Source: an uncultured Trueperaceae bacterium
GTDB lineage: Bacteria > Deinococcota > Deinococci > Deinococcales > Trueperaceae
Reading direction: 5' to 3'
DNA length: 53,702 nucleotides
NCBI GenBank assembly: GCA_913057165.1
Contig: CAJXNS010000007.1
Location: forward strand, 1-53,702
Shown one piece after another: positions 34,686 to 42,421 of this stretch. The notes beneath the pieces are model-generated. The model was not told the origin of the DNA, did not search any database, and was given only the letters and a program-made list of their open reading frames with translations. Each line of letters starts with the position of its first letter. Position 1 is the stretch's first letter. The translations under genes and the position numbers were made by a program.

Positions 34686-34904
34686 TTACTTTTTGTTGTT
34701 GCGGTAGCTGCTGCCGAAGCGCTTTTGGAACTTCTCCACGCGACCTTCGGTATCGATGAAGCGCTGCTGACCGGTGTAGAACGGGTGGTTGCCCGACCAG
34801 ACGTCCACGTGCACCTCAGACTTGGTGCTGTACGTTTCCAGGACCACTTCGCCGTCGCAAATCACCTTGCAGGGCACCACTTTCGGGTGAATGTCTTTTT
34901 TCAT
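34686..34904 (-). CDS. rpmE: 50S ribosomal protein L31
   Basis: 72 aa. MKKDIHPKVVPCKVIC ... TYSTKSEVHVDVWSGNHPFYTGQQRF ... GRVEKFQKRFGSSYR closely follows L31 of Thermus and Deinococcus, one of the better taxonomic hints in the window. The zinc-ribbon cysteines are gone: WSGNHPF stands where CxxCHPF occurs in the zinc form. Only Cys12 and Cys16 remain, so this is a zinc-independent L31. AGAGGAG precedes the ATG, and it has its own promoter and terminator. Confidence 0.97.
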   Translation of the reverse strand: MKKDIHPKVVPCKVICDGEVVLETYSTKSEVHVDVWSGNHPFYTGQQRFIDTEGRVEKFQKRFGSSYRNNKK

Positions 34905-34953
34905 GCCGTAATCTCCTCTGAAGGGCCGCGCGTTCACGCGAGCCAGCTGCAGG

Positions 34954-34983
34954 AGTGTAGCAGACCCAGGCCTGCTTCTCCAA
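34954..34983 (-). promoter_or_regulatory. rpmE promoter (TTGGAG, 18 bp, TACACT)
   Basis: The -35 TTGGAG (34978-34983) and -10 TACACT (34954-34959) on the minus strand give a leader of about 45 bases that carries the ribosome-binding site. Confidence 0.45.
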
Positions 34984-34995
34984 CCCTGCGTGCTG

Positions 34996-35427
34996 TCATG
35001 CGCCTTGAGATGCCTCCCGGACCTGCCGTTGAAGGCGACCGATCATGCCCTCCAAACCACGGAGTCGCAACGGACTAATCAACGTCGTGAGACCCAACTC
35101 GGAGGCCACATCACCCGAAACAGACAACACATCATCCACCGTTGCGCCGTCCAGACCGTGCGACAAAATCGACGCGAAACCACGCGTGGTCGGCGCTTCC
35201 TCCGGGGCGTCAAACCAGATGCGCACCACGCCGTCGGTCACCTCACTGGCGAGAAATAACGGTGTTTGGCATTCCTCCACCCGTTCAAAACGGTCGGGGT
35301 CCCCTTGCATGGACTCCGGCAAGGCAGGCAGTTTATTGGCGTACTCAAGCAAAAGCGGCAACCGCAGATTGGACGGCGCTTTCGCGAACTGATCAACAAC
35401 GTGCTGCAAGTTGGCTGGAACAGTCAT
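34996..35427 (-). CDS. SufE-family sulfur acceptor
   Basis: 143 aa. LRLPLLLEYANKLPALPES, then RVEECQTPLFLASEV with the sulfur-accepting cysteine near residue 50, then VRIWFDAPEEAPTTRGFASIL and LGLTTLISPLRLRGLEGMIGRLQRQV. SufE takes persulfide sulfur from the cysteine desulfurase SufS and passes it to the SufBCD Fe-S scaffold. No suf genes are adjacent. ATG 35427 follows TACCGT by 6 bases. It is divergent from aroA. Confidence 0.93.
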   Translation of the reverse strand: MTVPANLQHVVDQFAKAPSNLRLPLLLEYANKLPALPESMQGDPDRFERVEECQTPLFLASEVTDGVVRIWFDAPEEAPTTRGFASILSHGLDGATVDDVLSVSGDVASELGLTTLISPLRLRGLEGMIGRLQRQVREASQGA

Positions 35428-35433
35428 GGCATT

Positions 35434-35439
35434 ACGGTA
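35434..35439 (-). promoter_or_regulatory. Leaderless-type -10 box (TACCGT) for sufE-like gene
   Basis: TACCGT, 6 bases, then ATG 35427. Confidence 0.5.
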
Positions 35440-35523
35440 ACGACAATCGTTGGGGTGCCCCGTCGCCTGCCCAGCATCCGCGCCGGATGCGGCCTGCAGC
35501 CGGGAAGCCGACGTGCCCGGTGG

Positions 35524-35529
35524 TATGGT
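35524..35529 (+). promoter_or_regulatory. Leaderless-type -10 box (TATGGT) for aroA
   Basis: TATGGT, 8 bases, then ATG 35538. The open frame extends 132 codons further upstream, so this box and homology fix the start. Confidence 0.55.
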
Positions 35530-35537
35530 CGCCGCGT

Positions 35538-36839
35538 ATGCCGAACCCTCCATCCCTGCGGCTTCAGTCCGGCGTGCGCGTCCAATCTGACCTGCCACTC
35601 CCCGGTAGTAAAAGCATGACCAACCGCGCGCTCGCCCTTGCCGCGCTGGCGGACGGCGAAAGCCACCTGACCAACATGCTGATCGCCGAAGACCGCACGG
35701 TCATGGTCACCGCTTTACGGTCACTCGGGATTGCGGCGACGGGTGACGGAACCGATGTGCACGTCCATGGTCAGGGCGGCCGCATCCCGGCACGCGAAGC
35801 CAACCTTGACCTGCGCCTGTCGGGAACCGCGATTCGCTTCCTTGCCGCCATGGTGGCACTTGGGCACGGCCGCTACCGACTTGACGGCACGCACCGCATG
35901 CGCGAGCGGCCCATCCAAGACCTCCTTGACGCACTTCACGAACTGGGTGCCGACGTGGCGACGGACGCGGGTAACGGCTGCCCTCCGGTCACCATCCAAG
36001 CCTCTGGTCTGCGTGGTGGTCACGCAACGGTGCAGGGTGGCCGGTCATCGCAGTACCTCTCGGCGTTGCTGATGGTGGCGCCTTACGCCCGTGAAGCTGT
36101 GACGCTGCACGTGCCGATGGAGCAACTGTCGAAACCGTTTGTGGATATGACGGTGCGCATGATGGCCAGCTTTGGGATTGATGTTGAGCGTGACGGCTAC
36201 CGCAGCTTTCACGTACCGACGGGCGGCTACCAAGCCGGCCCGTACCGCATCGAAGCGGACGCGATGGCGGCTGGTTACCACTGGGCTGCCGCAGCCATCA
36301 GCGGCGGTCACGCCATCACCCGCGATGTGGGACGCGACAGCGTCCAAGGGGACCGCCGGCTCGCAGACGTCCTTGAAACGATGGGCTGCCACGTGACGTG
36401 GCACGCGAACCGGTGTGAAGTCGCAGGCCCGTCAGACGGTCGCTTACGCGGGGGCACGTTTGACCTTAATGACATGCCCGACCAAGCACAAACCCTCGCA
36501 GTGGTGGCGCTGTTCGCCGAAGAACCCGTCCGAATCAACAACATCTGGAACCTCAGAATCAAAGAAACGGACCGCTTGACCGCCTTAGCCACCGAACTCC
36601 GCCGTTTAGGAGCCCAGGTGGAACTGGGAGATGACTGGATTACCGTCCATCCACTCGAGTCCGTAGAAAGCGCTGAAGGTACCGCCATCGAGACGTACGG
36701 TGACCACCGCATGGCCATGAGTTTTGCTGTGGCGGGATTGCGGATTCCTAACCTGACCATTCTTGATCCAGCGTGCGTCGAAAAAACGTACCCGACGTTC
36801 TTTGATGATTGGCGCACAATCGGCGGGGTGGCAGGGTGA
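35538..36839 (+). CDS. aroA: 3-phosphoshikimate 1-carboxyvinyltransferase (EPSP synthase)
   Basis: 433 aa. LPGSKSMTNRALALAALADG is the N-terminal substrate motif near residue 22. LSGTAIRFLAAM and the C-terminal RIKETDRLTALATELRRLG and YGDHRMAMSFAVAG follow. It adds enolpyruvate from PEP to shikimate-3-phosphate, step six of the shikimate pathway. The LSGT form (G-T-A at the PEP site) is of ordinary type. It overlaps cmk by 4 bp (GTGA); aroA-cmk pairs are common in bacteria. The pathway's first enzyme is also in this window at 50977. Confidence 0.96.
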   Translation: MPNPPSLRLQSGVRVQSDLPLPGSKSMTNRALALAALADGESHLTNMLIAEDRTVMVTALRSLGIAATGDGTDVHVHGQGGRIPAREANLDLRLSGTAIRFLAAMVALGHGRYRLDGTHRMRERPIQDLLDALHELGADVATDAGNGCPPVTIQASGLRGGHATVQGGRSSQYLSALLMVAPYAREAVTLHVPMEQLSKPFVDMTVRMMASFGIDVERDGYRSFHVPTGGYQAGPYRIEADAMAAGYHWAAAAISGGHAITRDVGRDSVQGDRRLADVLETMGCHVTWHANRCEVAGPSDGRLRGGTFDLNDMPDQAQTLAVVALFAEEPVRINNIWNLRIKETDRLTALATELRRLGAQVELGDDWITVHPLESVESAEGTAIETYGDHRMAMSFAVAGLRIPNLTILDPACVEKTYPTFFDDWRTIGGVAG

Positions 36840-37495
36840 CCGCGCGCCAGGTCGTTGCCATCGACGGACCTGCGGCCAGCGGTAAATCCACCGTGGCCAA
36901 GGTCGTGGCCGAGCGGCTGGGTGTTCCGTTCGTGTCAAGCGGACTGCTGTACCGGGCTGCCACGCTCGTGGCCCGAAGTGTGGGCGATGGGCAACCATCA
37001 GCCCAGGAGCTTGTGGAAGCACTCAAGGGCCGAGACGTGCAGCTTCAGGCACGTCAGGATGGCAACGTCATCCAGCTTGACGGACGCGACATCACCGAGC
37101 AACTGACGCAACACGGTATCGACGAGCAGGTATCCCGCGTGGCGAGCATGCCGGACGTTCGCGCTTGGGTTGACGCCCGACTGCGCGATATTGAAGGACC
37201 GTTCGTGATCGACGGTCGCGATATGGGTACGGCAGTGTTTCCTGACGCGGTCGCCAAGGTGTTCTTGACCGCCGATCCAGAAGTTCGTGCCCGCCGCAGG
37301 GTGGGGGAGCGCGACCAAGCGTTTGATGAGGTCGTTAAAGCGATCATCGCTCGTGACGCCAAGGACGCCAAACAGTCCGCACCCGCCTCCGATGCCCTCA
37401 AGGTCGACACGAGCCGCCTGAGCATTGACGACGTCGTGACGCGCGTGATGGCGCATGTCCAAGACAAATTTCATGCGAAGCAGGCGGCCTCATGA
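36836..37495 (+). CDS. cmk: Cytidylate kinase
   Basis: 219 aa. The P-loop IDGPAASGKSTVAKVVAERLG is near residue 7, SSGLLYRAAT follows, and the CMP-binding/lid region IDGRDMGTAVFPDAVAKVFLTADPEVRARRR is near 122. It phosphorylates CMP and dCMP. The GTG start overlaps the aroA stop, and its own stop overlaps the nadK ATG by 4 bp, so aroA-cmk-nadK form a tightly coupled operon. Confidence 0.96.
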   Translation: MTARQVVAIDGPAASGKSTVAKVVAERLGVPFVSSGLLYRAATLVARSVGDGQPSAQELVEALKGRDVQLQARQDGNVIQLDGRDITEQLTQHGIDEQVSRVASMPDVRAWVDARLRDIEGPFVIDGRDMGTAVFPDAVAKVFLTADPEVRARRRVGERDQAFDEVVKAIIARDAKDAKQSAPASDALKVDTSRLSIDDVVTRVMAHVQDKFHAKQAAS

Positions 37496-38355
37496 GCGCC
37501 ATTCCGGCCGCCCGTGACCTCACCTCGGTGCTGGTGGTGGCCTCTAGCCACAAACCCGAAGCCCTGCCCGTGGCGACCCGTATCGTGTCGCGTATGGAAG
37601 CGTTGGATGTGCAGGTCAAGAGCGGCTCAACCCAAGATGGGTTGGGTGTCCAAGACGCCGCCCAAGCTGAACTGGTGGTTTCCGTCGGGGGCGACGGCAC
37701 GCTCCTTGACGTTGCGCGTCGTGTGGCGCCCGCCGGCACACCGGTCTTAGGGGTCAACCTAGGCAAGCTGGGTTTCTTGGCTGGATTTTCGTACGACGAG
37801 TTCAACGCCTACCTCGAGGGCGCATCGCCTGAAGGTTGGCGCTGTAACGACGAAATCATGCTTGAAGTGGACGTCAACGGCGGCGACCGCCGGGTCGCCC
37901 TCAACGACGTTGCCGTATCGCAAGGCATCATGACCCGCCTGGTCGAACTTGACATGTGGATCGGGCAGGAGCATGCGATCGCCTACCGGGCCGATGGACT
38001 GGTGGTGAGTACGCCCGTCGGTTCGACGGCCTACTCGCTGTCGCTGGGTGGTCCGATCCTCGGGCGTGGCCTGCAAGCGTTGGTGGTGACGCCGATGGCG
38101 CCCCACTCCTTGACCAACCGACCGATTGTGGTCGATGCAGCCGAAGAAATCGAGTTTGAGGTGCGCGGCCAAGTAGGCGAACTTGCGTTGCTGATCGACG
38201 GTCAAGAGCGCATCGACCTTCATGCCCACGACCGAATTGCCATCCGTCGCTCACCCCACCAAGTCACGCTGGTCAGCAGCGGCCGGCTTGGGCCGTACGG
38301 GGTGCTCCGTGAAAAGCTGGGATGGGGTCTTGGACCAGCCTTGACTGAATACTGA
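37492..38355 (+). CDS. nadK: NAD kinase
   Basis: 287 aa. VVSVGGDGTLLDVAR (GGDGT motif) is near residue 64, with NLGKLGFLAG, the second glycine-rich region ADGLVVSTPVGSTAYSLSLGGPI and LTNRPIVV. It makes NADP+ from NAD+ with ATP or polyphosphate. The window also carries the NAD(P)HX repair enzyme, but the two are not linked. Confidence 0.95.
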   Translation: MSAIPAARDLTSVLVVASSHKPEALPVATRIVSRMEALDVQVKSGSTQDGLGVQDAAQAELVVSVGGDGTLLDVARRVAPAGTPVLGVNLGKLGFLAGFSYDEFNAYLEGASPEGWRCNDEIMLEVDVNGGDRRVALNDVAVSQGIMTRLVELDMWIGQEHAIAYRADGLVVSTPVGSTAYSLSLGGPILGRGLQALVVTPMAPHSLTNRPIVVDAAEEIEFEVRGQVGELALLIDGQERIDLHAHDRIAIRRSPHQVTLVSSGRLGPYGVLREKLGWGLGPALTEY

Positions 38356-38429
38356 GTCCGCACCTATCGGCCGAAAACGTAGCGTGAGACGTTGTTTGGC
38401 AACCGTCACGTGCTGCATTATCAACTGCG

Positions 38430-39053
38430 ATGAACGTGCTCCCCGAGGAATTCTTCAAACGCGTTGACGAGCGTCCCGACAGTTTGTATTACCGCAGGCC
38501 GGTTGAAACGAACCTGCTTAGCGAACAAGCCATGCGACAACTTCGGGCCACCATGCCGACCTTGCTGGGCGCGCCCCATCGCGTCCTTGACCTCATGGCA
38601 GGCGTGCGAAGCCACATCGGAACGGTCGATGCGCACGTCACCGGTCTCGGCATGAACCTCGACGAGCTTCAGCGCAATCCGCACGTAGACACGCCGGTTG
38701 TGCACGACCTAAACCGCACGAAGACCCTCCCGTTTGAAGACCGGTCGTTTGATGCTGCTCTGTGCACCGTGGCCGTGCAGTACATGACCCAACCGGTTCA
38801 AACGTTTCGTGAGGTAGGTCGCGTCCTCAAACCAGGCAGCCCGTTCGTGGTGGCATTCAACGCACGCATGTTCGAAGATAAAGCCATCCTCGCCTGGCGA
38901 GCTTCCGATGAGGACGCCCACTGCCGACTCGTCACCACCTACTTTGAAGAAAGTGGCGCCTTTGCCGACCTCGAAGTTAAGCGCATGCTCAGTGAAGACG
39001 GGGACACGGTCGTCATCATCCGCGGTGTGGCCGAGCAGCCGACCGCGGCCTAG
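38430..39053 (+). CDS. Methyltransferase-like protein with altered SAM motif
   Basis: 207 aa, class I Rossmann pattern. HRVLDLMAGVRSHIGTVD replaces the usual motif I (E/DxGxGxG), and LPFEDRSFDAALCTVAVQYMTQPVQTFREVGRVLKPGSPFVVAF is a standard methyltransferase middle. The LDLM..xxSH pattern is shared with a plant/cyanobacterial methyltransferase-like group of unknown substrate. It may bind SAM in an unusual way or have lost activity. No ribosome-binding site is seen; CATTAT 8 bases before the ATG is a weak -10 candidate. Confidence 0.72.
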   Translation: MNVLPEEFFKRVDERPDSLYYRRPVETNLLSEQAMRQLRATMPTLLGAPHRVLDLMAGVRSHIGTVDAHVTGLGMNLDELQRNPHVDTPVVHDLNRTKTLPFEDRSFDAALCTVAVQYMTQPVQTFREVGRVLKPGSPFVVAFNARMFEDKAILAWRASDEDAHCRLVTTYFEESGAFADLEVKRMLSEDGDTVVIIRGVAEQPTAA

Positions 39054-39076
39054 CCAGCCACGTTAACGCCGCAGCC

Positions 39077-39082
39077 TATAAT
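39077..39082 (+). promoter_or_regulatory. Leaderless-type consensus -10 box (TATAAT)
   Basis: A perfect TATAAT, 6 bases, then GTG 39089. It is the clearest single example of the leaderless layout. Confidence 0.65.
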
Positions 39083-39088
39083 CGCGGG

Positions 39089-40285
39089 GTGACCGTACCG
39101 AGTAAGGTCCTCCTGGTCAGCAACGGACACGGCGAAGATGTTGTGTCTGAGCGACTTGTCCGTGCACTTAAGGTGCTTAATCCAGATGTCCAGCTGTACG
39201 CTCTGGCCACGGTCAGTGACGGTCATGGCCTTGCTCAGGCAGGCTGCACATTGCTGGATGCAGGTCCGATCCTGCCGTCCGGTGGCATGACGCTCGAAAG
39301 CCCGAGCGCCCTGATGCGTGATTTACGCGCCGGTCTGCTCACTGGACTCATCACCCAGTGGAACTCCATTCGTCAGGCTGACGTCACGGCCGTCATCAGC
39401 GTTGGCGATATTTGGGCGGAGCTTCTCGCAGCCGGTGTGCAAGCCGATCGCCGTGTGGCCGTACAAACCCTGGTTTCGACCCGCATGCAAGGACGCGAGA
39501 ACGCCACAGGCCGACAAGCATTCAGAGAGCGCATCACCCTCTTAGAACGTCTCGTGCTTAACCGCCGCTTCGACCACGTGTTTGTTCGTGACACGGACAC
39601 AGCCCAACGGCTCGAAGATCAAGGCGTTCACCACGCCGCATTCGTTGGCAATCCCATGATGGACGGCTTACTGCCAAAAGGTGAGGCCTCACCTGAGCCC
39701 TCCGAGGGCCGTCGCCGGCGCGTCCTGCTCTTACCTGGCACCCGCGAGGGTGCCGAAACCAACCTCGCGTTCATGACCGAGGTCCTCAGCCTGCTCGGCA
39801 CGGTTGAAGCCAAAGTCGCATGGGCGAAGACGCACCCACCCGCGCCTGCTGAGCTTCAGCGGGACGGTCGCCCGGTGTCCGCTGGCCAGGCGACATTGGC
39901 GTGGACCGATGAACCGTTTGGCGAACTCCTCACCTGGGCCGACGTTGCCATCGGGTCGACCGGAACCGCGGTTGAGCAGGCCGCAGGCGTGGGCACGCCC
40001 GTTGTCACCTTCCCATCGCCCACCATGCGCCTGCGGTTCTTTGAGAATCAAGCCCGACTCCTGGGTGATGCGGTGCAGCTCGAATCCCGCGATGTGACCG
40101 CGGTCGCTCAGGTCCTAAACCGTTGGCTTCAAACCCCAGGAGAACTGGCCCGCCGTGCCAATGTGGGTAGGCGCGTGATGGGTCCACCAGGTGCGGCTGA
40201 GGCGATCGCCGCTGCAGCACTCGGGCGGGAAGATGCCGGGCGTAGCCCTCGGGTCGGTCACGACAGTGCGACGCGGGTACGCTAA
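39089..40285 (+). CDS. Lipid-A-disaccharide-synthase-related glycosyltransferase-like protein
   Basis: 398 aa, GT-B fold related to LpxB/MurG. It starts VLLVSNGHGEDVVSERLVRAL, the mark of the NGHGED family known from cyanobacteria and the Deinococcus/Thermus group. The C-terminal half has VLLLPGTREGAETNLAFM and DVAIGSTGTAVEQAAGVGTPVVTFPSPTMRLRFFENQARLLGD, the nucleotide-sugar side. Real lipid A genes are not present, so the product is likely another lipid or polyprenyl glycoside; this is unknown. The start is the GTG 6 bases after TATAAT. Confidence 0.82.
   Translation: MTVPSKVLLVSNGHGEDVVSERLVRALKVLNPDVQLYALATVSDGHGLAQAGCTLLDAGPILPSGGMTLESPSALMRDLRAGLLTGLITQWNSIRQADVTAVISVGDIWAELLAAGVQADRRVAVQTLVSTRMQGRENATGRQAFRERITLLERLVLNRRFDHVFVRDTDTAQRLEDQGVHHAAFVGNPMMDGLLPKGEASPEPSEGRRRRVLLLPGTREGAETNLAFMTEVLSLLGTVEAKVAWAKTHPPAPAELQRDGRPVSAGQATLAWTDEPFGELLTWADVAIGSTGTAVEQAAGVGTPVVTFPSPTMRLRFFENQARLLGDAVQLESRDVTAVAQVLNRWLQTPGELARRANVGRRVMGPPGAAEAIAAAALGREDAGRSPRVGHDSATRVR
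40278..40283 (+). promoter_or_regulatory. Possible -10 box (TACGCT) for the ABC ATPase gene
   Basis: TACGCT, 9 bases, then ATG 40293. The spacing is at the long end, and the box overlaps the stop of the preceding gene. Confidence 0.3.
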
Positions 40286-40292
40286 GTAACGC

Positions 40293-41408
40293 ATGCAAGG
40301 AGCACCCCACGCCACCCAACCTGAGACCACGTCGGCTGCGGGCACACCTGTGGTTGAGGTTGCCGGGCTCAGCAAATCGTTTCAAGACCCCCGTTACCCG
40401 GCGGTGGACCGTCTTGACTTGACGTTGCAGGAAGGGGAGACCCTCGCTCTGCTCGGGCCGTCCGGCTGTGGCAAGACCACCCTGCTTCGACTTCTGGCTG
40501 GGTTCGAAACGCCAGACCGAGGCACCATTCGCATTCAGGGCGACACGGTCGTCGGACCCTCCACATTTGTCCCGCCCGAACAACGCAAAATCGGCTTTGT
40601 CTTCCAAGATTACGCCCTGTTTCCGCACCTCAACGTGGCAGCCAACGTGGCGTTTGGACTGCGTGGCTGGTCTGCTGAACGCCGCAATGAGCGCGTTCGC
40701 GAGGTCCTGGATCTCGTCGGCTTAAACGTTTTTGCCAGGCGTTACCCCGGGCAGCTTTCAGGCGGTCAGCAGCAACGCGTGGCATTGGCCCGTGCTCTCG
40801 CGCCGCAGCCCGCGGTGATTCTGCTTGATGAGCCGTTCAGTAATTTAGACGCTGCGCTGCGGGCTGGAACCCGCACCGAAGTGCGGAGGATCCTCGCCCG
40901 TACCAATGCGACCACCCTGCTGGTCACCCACGACCAAGAGGAGGCCATGACGTTCGCAGACCGCATCGCCGTCATGCGTTCAGGGCGCTTGGAGCAAGCA
41001 GGGCCACCTGAGCGCACCTACCTAGAACCGAAGACAGCCTTCGTAGCCGGCTTTTTGGGTGACACGAACCTGCTGCGTGGCGAAGCACACGGCGACGCGG
41101 CCGCGACAGACCTGGGCACGGTGTCCCTCACGAGGCCAGCCGAAGGGGTGTTGATGGTGTCGGTCCGACCTGAAGATCTGAGGCTTGGCTCGCAAGGCGA
41201 GACAGGCCTACCGGTGGTCATCACGGAGCGACGCTTTCATGGTCACGACATGCTGTTTCAGTGCCGTACGGTCGCACCTGACGGCACGGCAACCGGCGAC
41301 ACGTGGACGGTAAGAACCGGACCCGGCCGCACGTTCTACCCTGGTGACTTCGCGTCGTTGACGGTCAAAGGTCGCGCGGTACCGCTCGATCAGGGCGACA
41401 CGCCCTAA
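40293..41408 (+). CDS. ABC transporter ATPase, FbpC/PotA/CysA type
   Basis: 371 aa. Walker A is GPSGCGKTT, the signature is LSGGQQQRVALARALA, Walker B is VILLDEPFSNLDAALR, and the H-loop is VTHDQEEAMTFADR. A C-terminal TOBE domain (LMVSVRPEDLRLG) follows. The group serves ferric iron, polyamine, sulfate or sugar importers; FbpC (iron) is closest by FQDYALFPHLNVAANVAFGL, but this is not decisive. No permease or binding protein is adjacent, so it is an orphan ATPase here. A sulfate role would be of interest given the sulfolipid genes next door, but nothing in the sequence shows it. Confidence 0.88.
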   Translation: MQGAPHATQPETTSAAGTPVVEVAGLSKSFQDPRYPAVDRLDLTLQEGETLALLGPSGCGKTTLLRLLAGFETPDRGTIRIQGDTVVGPSTFVPPEQRKIGFVFQDYALFPHLNVAANVAFGLRGWSAERRNERVREVLDLVGLNVFARRYPGQLSGGQQQRVALARALAPQPAVILLDEPFSNLDAALRAGTRTEVRRILARTNATTLLVTHDQEEAMTFADRIAVMRSGRLEQAGPPERTYLEPKTAFVAGFLGDTNLLRGEAHGDAAATDLGTVSLTRPAEGVLMVSVRPEDLRLGSQGETGLPVVITERRFHGHDMLFQCRTVAPDGTATGDTWTVRTGPGRTFYPGDFASLTVKGRAVPLDQGDTP

Positions 41409-42421
41409 CCGGCGCTGCTGACGGGCTCTTGCAACATTTCTGAGAGCCTCGACAAGCAGCGTCGGTGCTTCTTCGCGTACGCACCATCCATGTATGAGTC
41501 GTCAAAGATGCCGTCTAAGGCAACGTCGCCAGAAACCCTAAGGCCGGTACCGAGGTCGTAGGCCTTGTCCACAAAATGCACGAACCGCAGCGCATCGTTT
41601 TGCCCAGGTAAAGAAGGCAGTTCCTCTAAAAACAAGGCAGGCGTCGTCTTCAAAAACTCGCCGTAGCGGACGGGATGGAGCGCCCGTAGAAACTCGGTCA
41701 GTTCCTGCGCGCCAGCCAGCACGGAGCCAGGCGGTGCCGCCTGCAAGTCAGCGGCAAACGTCTCAGCCGTATTGACGTCAACGCCTGTCGGTGGGGCGCG
41801 GTAGTCAGAACCGTCGAGCGCCACGACCGTAAAGCGACCGGCGATCCCTTGGATTTCACGCCGGAAGTCGTCGGCTGCGAACCGTCCTTGCCCTTGCGAG
41901 GCTGGTGGGGTGTTGGACGTGGTCATCACGTCCGTACCATGCGTCATCACCTGCCGAAGGAACTTTGAGACGATCAGCGTGTTGCCAGGGTCGTCCAACT
42001 CAAACTCGTCGATGCACAGCAAGCGCGTCCGCGAGAACGCCTTGCCGGCCGCTTCCGAACCGAGGAGGCCAACCAAGTACACGAGTTCCTGGAAGGATAG
42101 GTAAGCCTTGTGTTCCGGTGCCCACTCGGCGGCCTGCCAAGCGGCCGCTAGAAGATGGGTCTTGCCGACGCCAAACCCACCATCGAGGTAGAGACCGCGT
42201 CCTTCCTGCCGTGTCAGCCACTTAAGTGGCCCCCAAGGCCGCGGGCGGGACGTGACAAACGCTTGCACGTCGGACTTGGCTTGCGCCTGCACATCCGTTT
42301 GGGGTGCGTAGCCAGCGAAGGTCGTGCGTCCAAAGCGCGGCGGTGGGGTTAAGTGGGCCGTGTCGGCCGTGCGCGCGGGTGGCAGGGCACACGCTTCAAG
42401 GCGCACCACTCCAGAGGTCAC
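41405..42421 (-). CDS. zapE: AFG1/ZapE-family ATPase
   Basis: 338 aa. It has Walker A GGFGVGKTHLLAA near residue 80, Walker B LLCIDEFELDDPGNTL, and sensor DVMTTSNTPP, with the ZapE order throughout, including RFVHFVDKAYD near the C-terminus. In proteobacteria ZapE acts on the Z ring; mitochondrial AFG1 aids quality control. The GTG start overlaps the stop of the upstream glycosyltransferase by 4 bp. The stop overlaps that of the ABC ATPase tail to tail. Confidence 0.88.
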   Translation of the reverse strand: MTSGVVRLEACALPPARTADTAHLTPPPRFGRTTFAGYAPQTDVQAQAKSDVQAFVTSRPRPWGPLKWLTRQEGRGLYLDGGFGVGKTHLLAAAWQAAEWAPEHKAYLSFQELVYLVGLLGSEAAGKAFSRTRLLCIDEFELDDPGNTLIVSKFLRQVMTHGTDVMTTSNTPPASQGQGRFAADDFRREIQGIAGRFTVVALDGSDYRAPPTGVDVNTAETFAADLQAAPPGSVLAGAQELTEFLRALHPVRYGEFLKTTPALFLEELPSLPGQNDALRFVHFVDKAYDLGTGLRVSGDVALDGIFDDSYMDGAYAKKHRRCLSRLSEMLQEPVSSAG

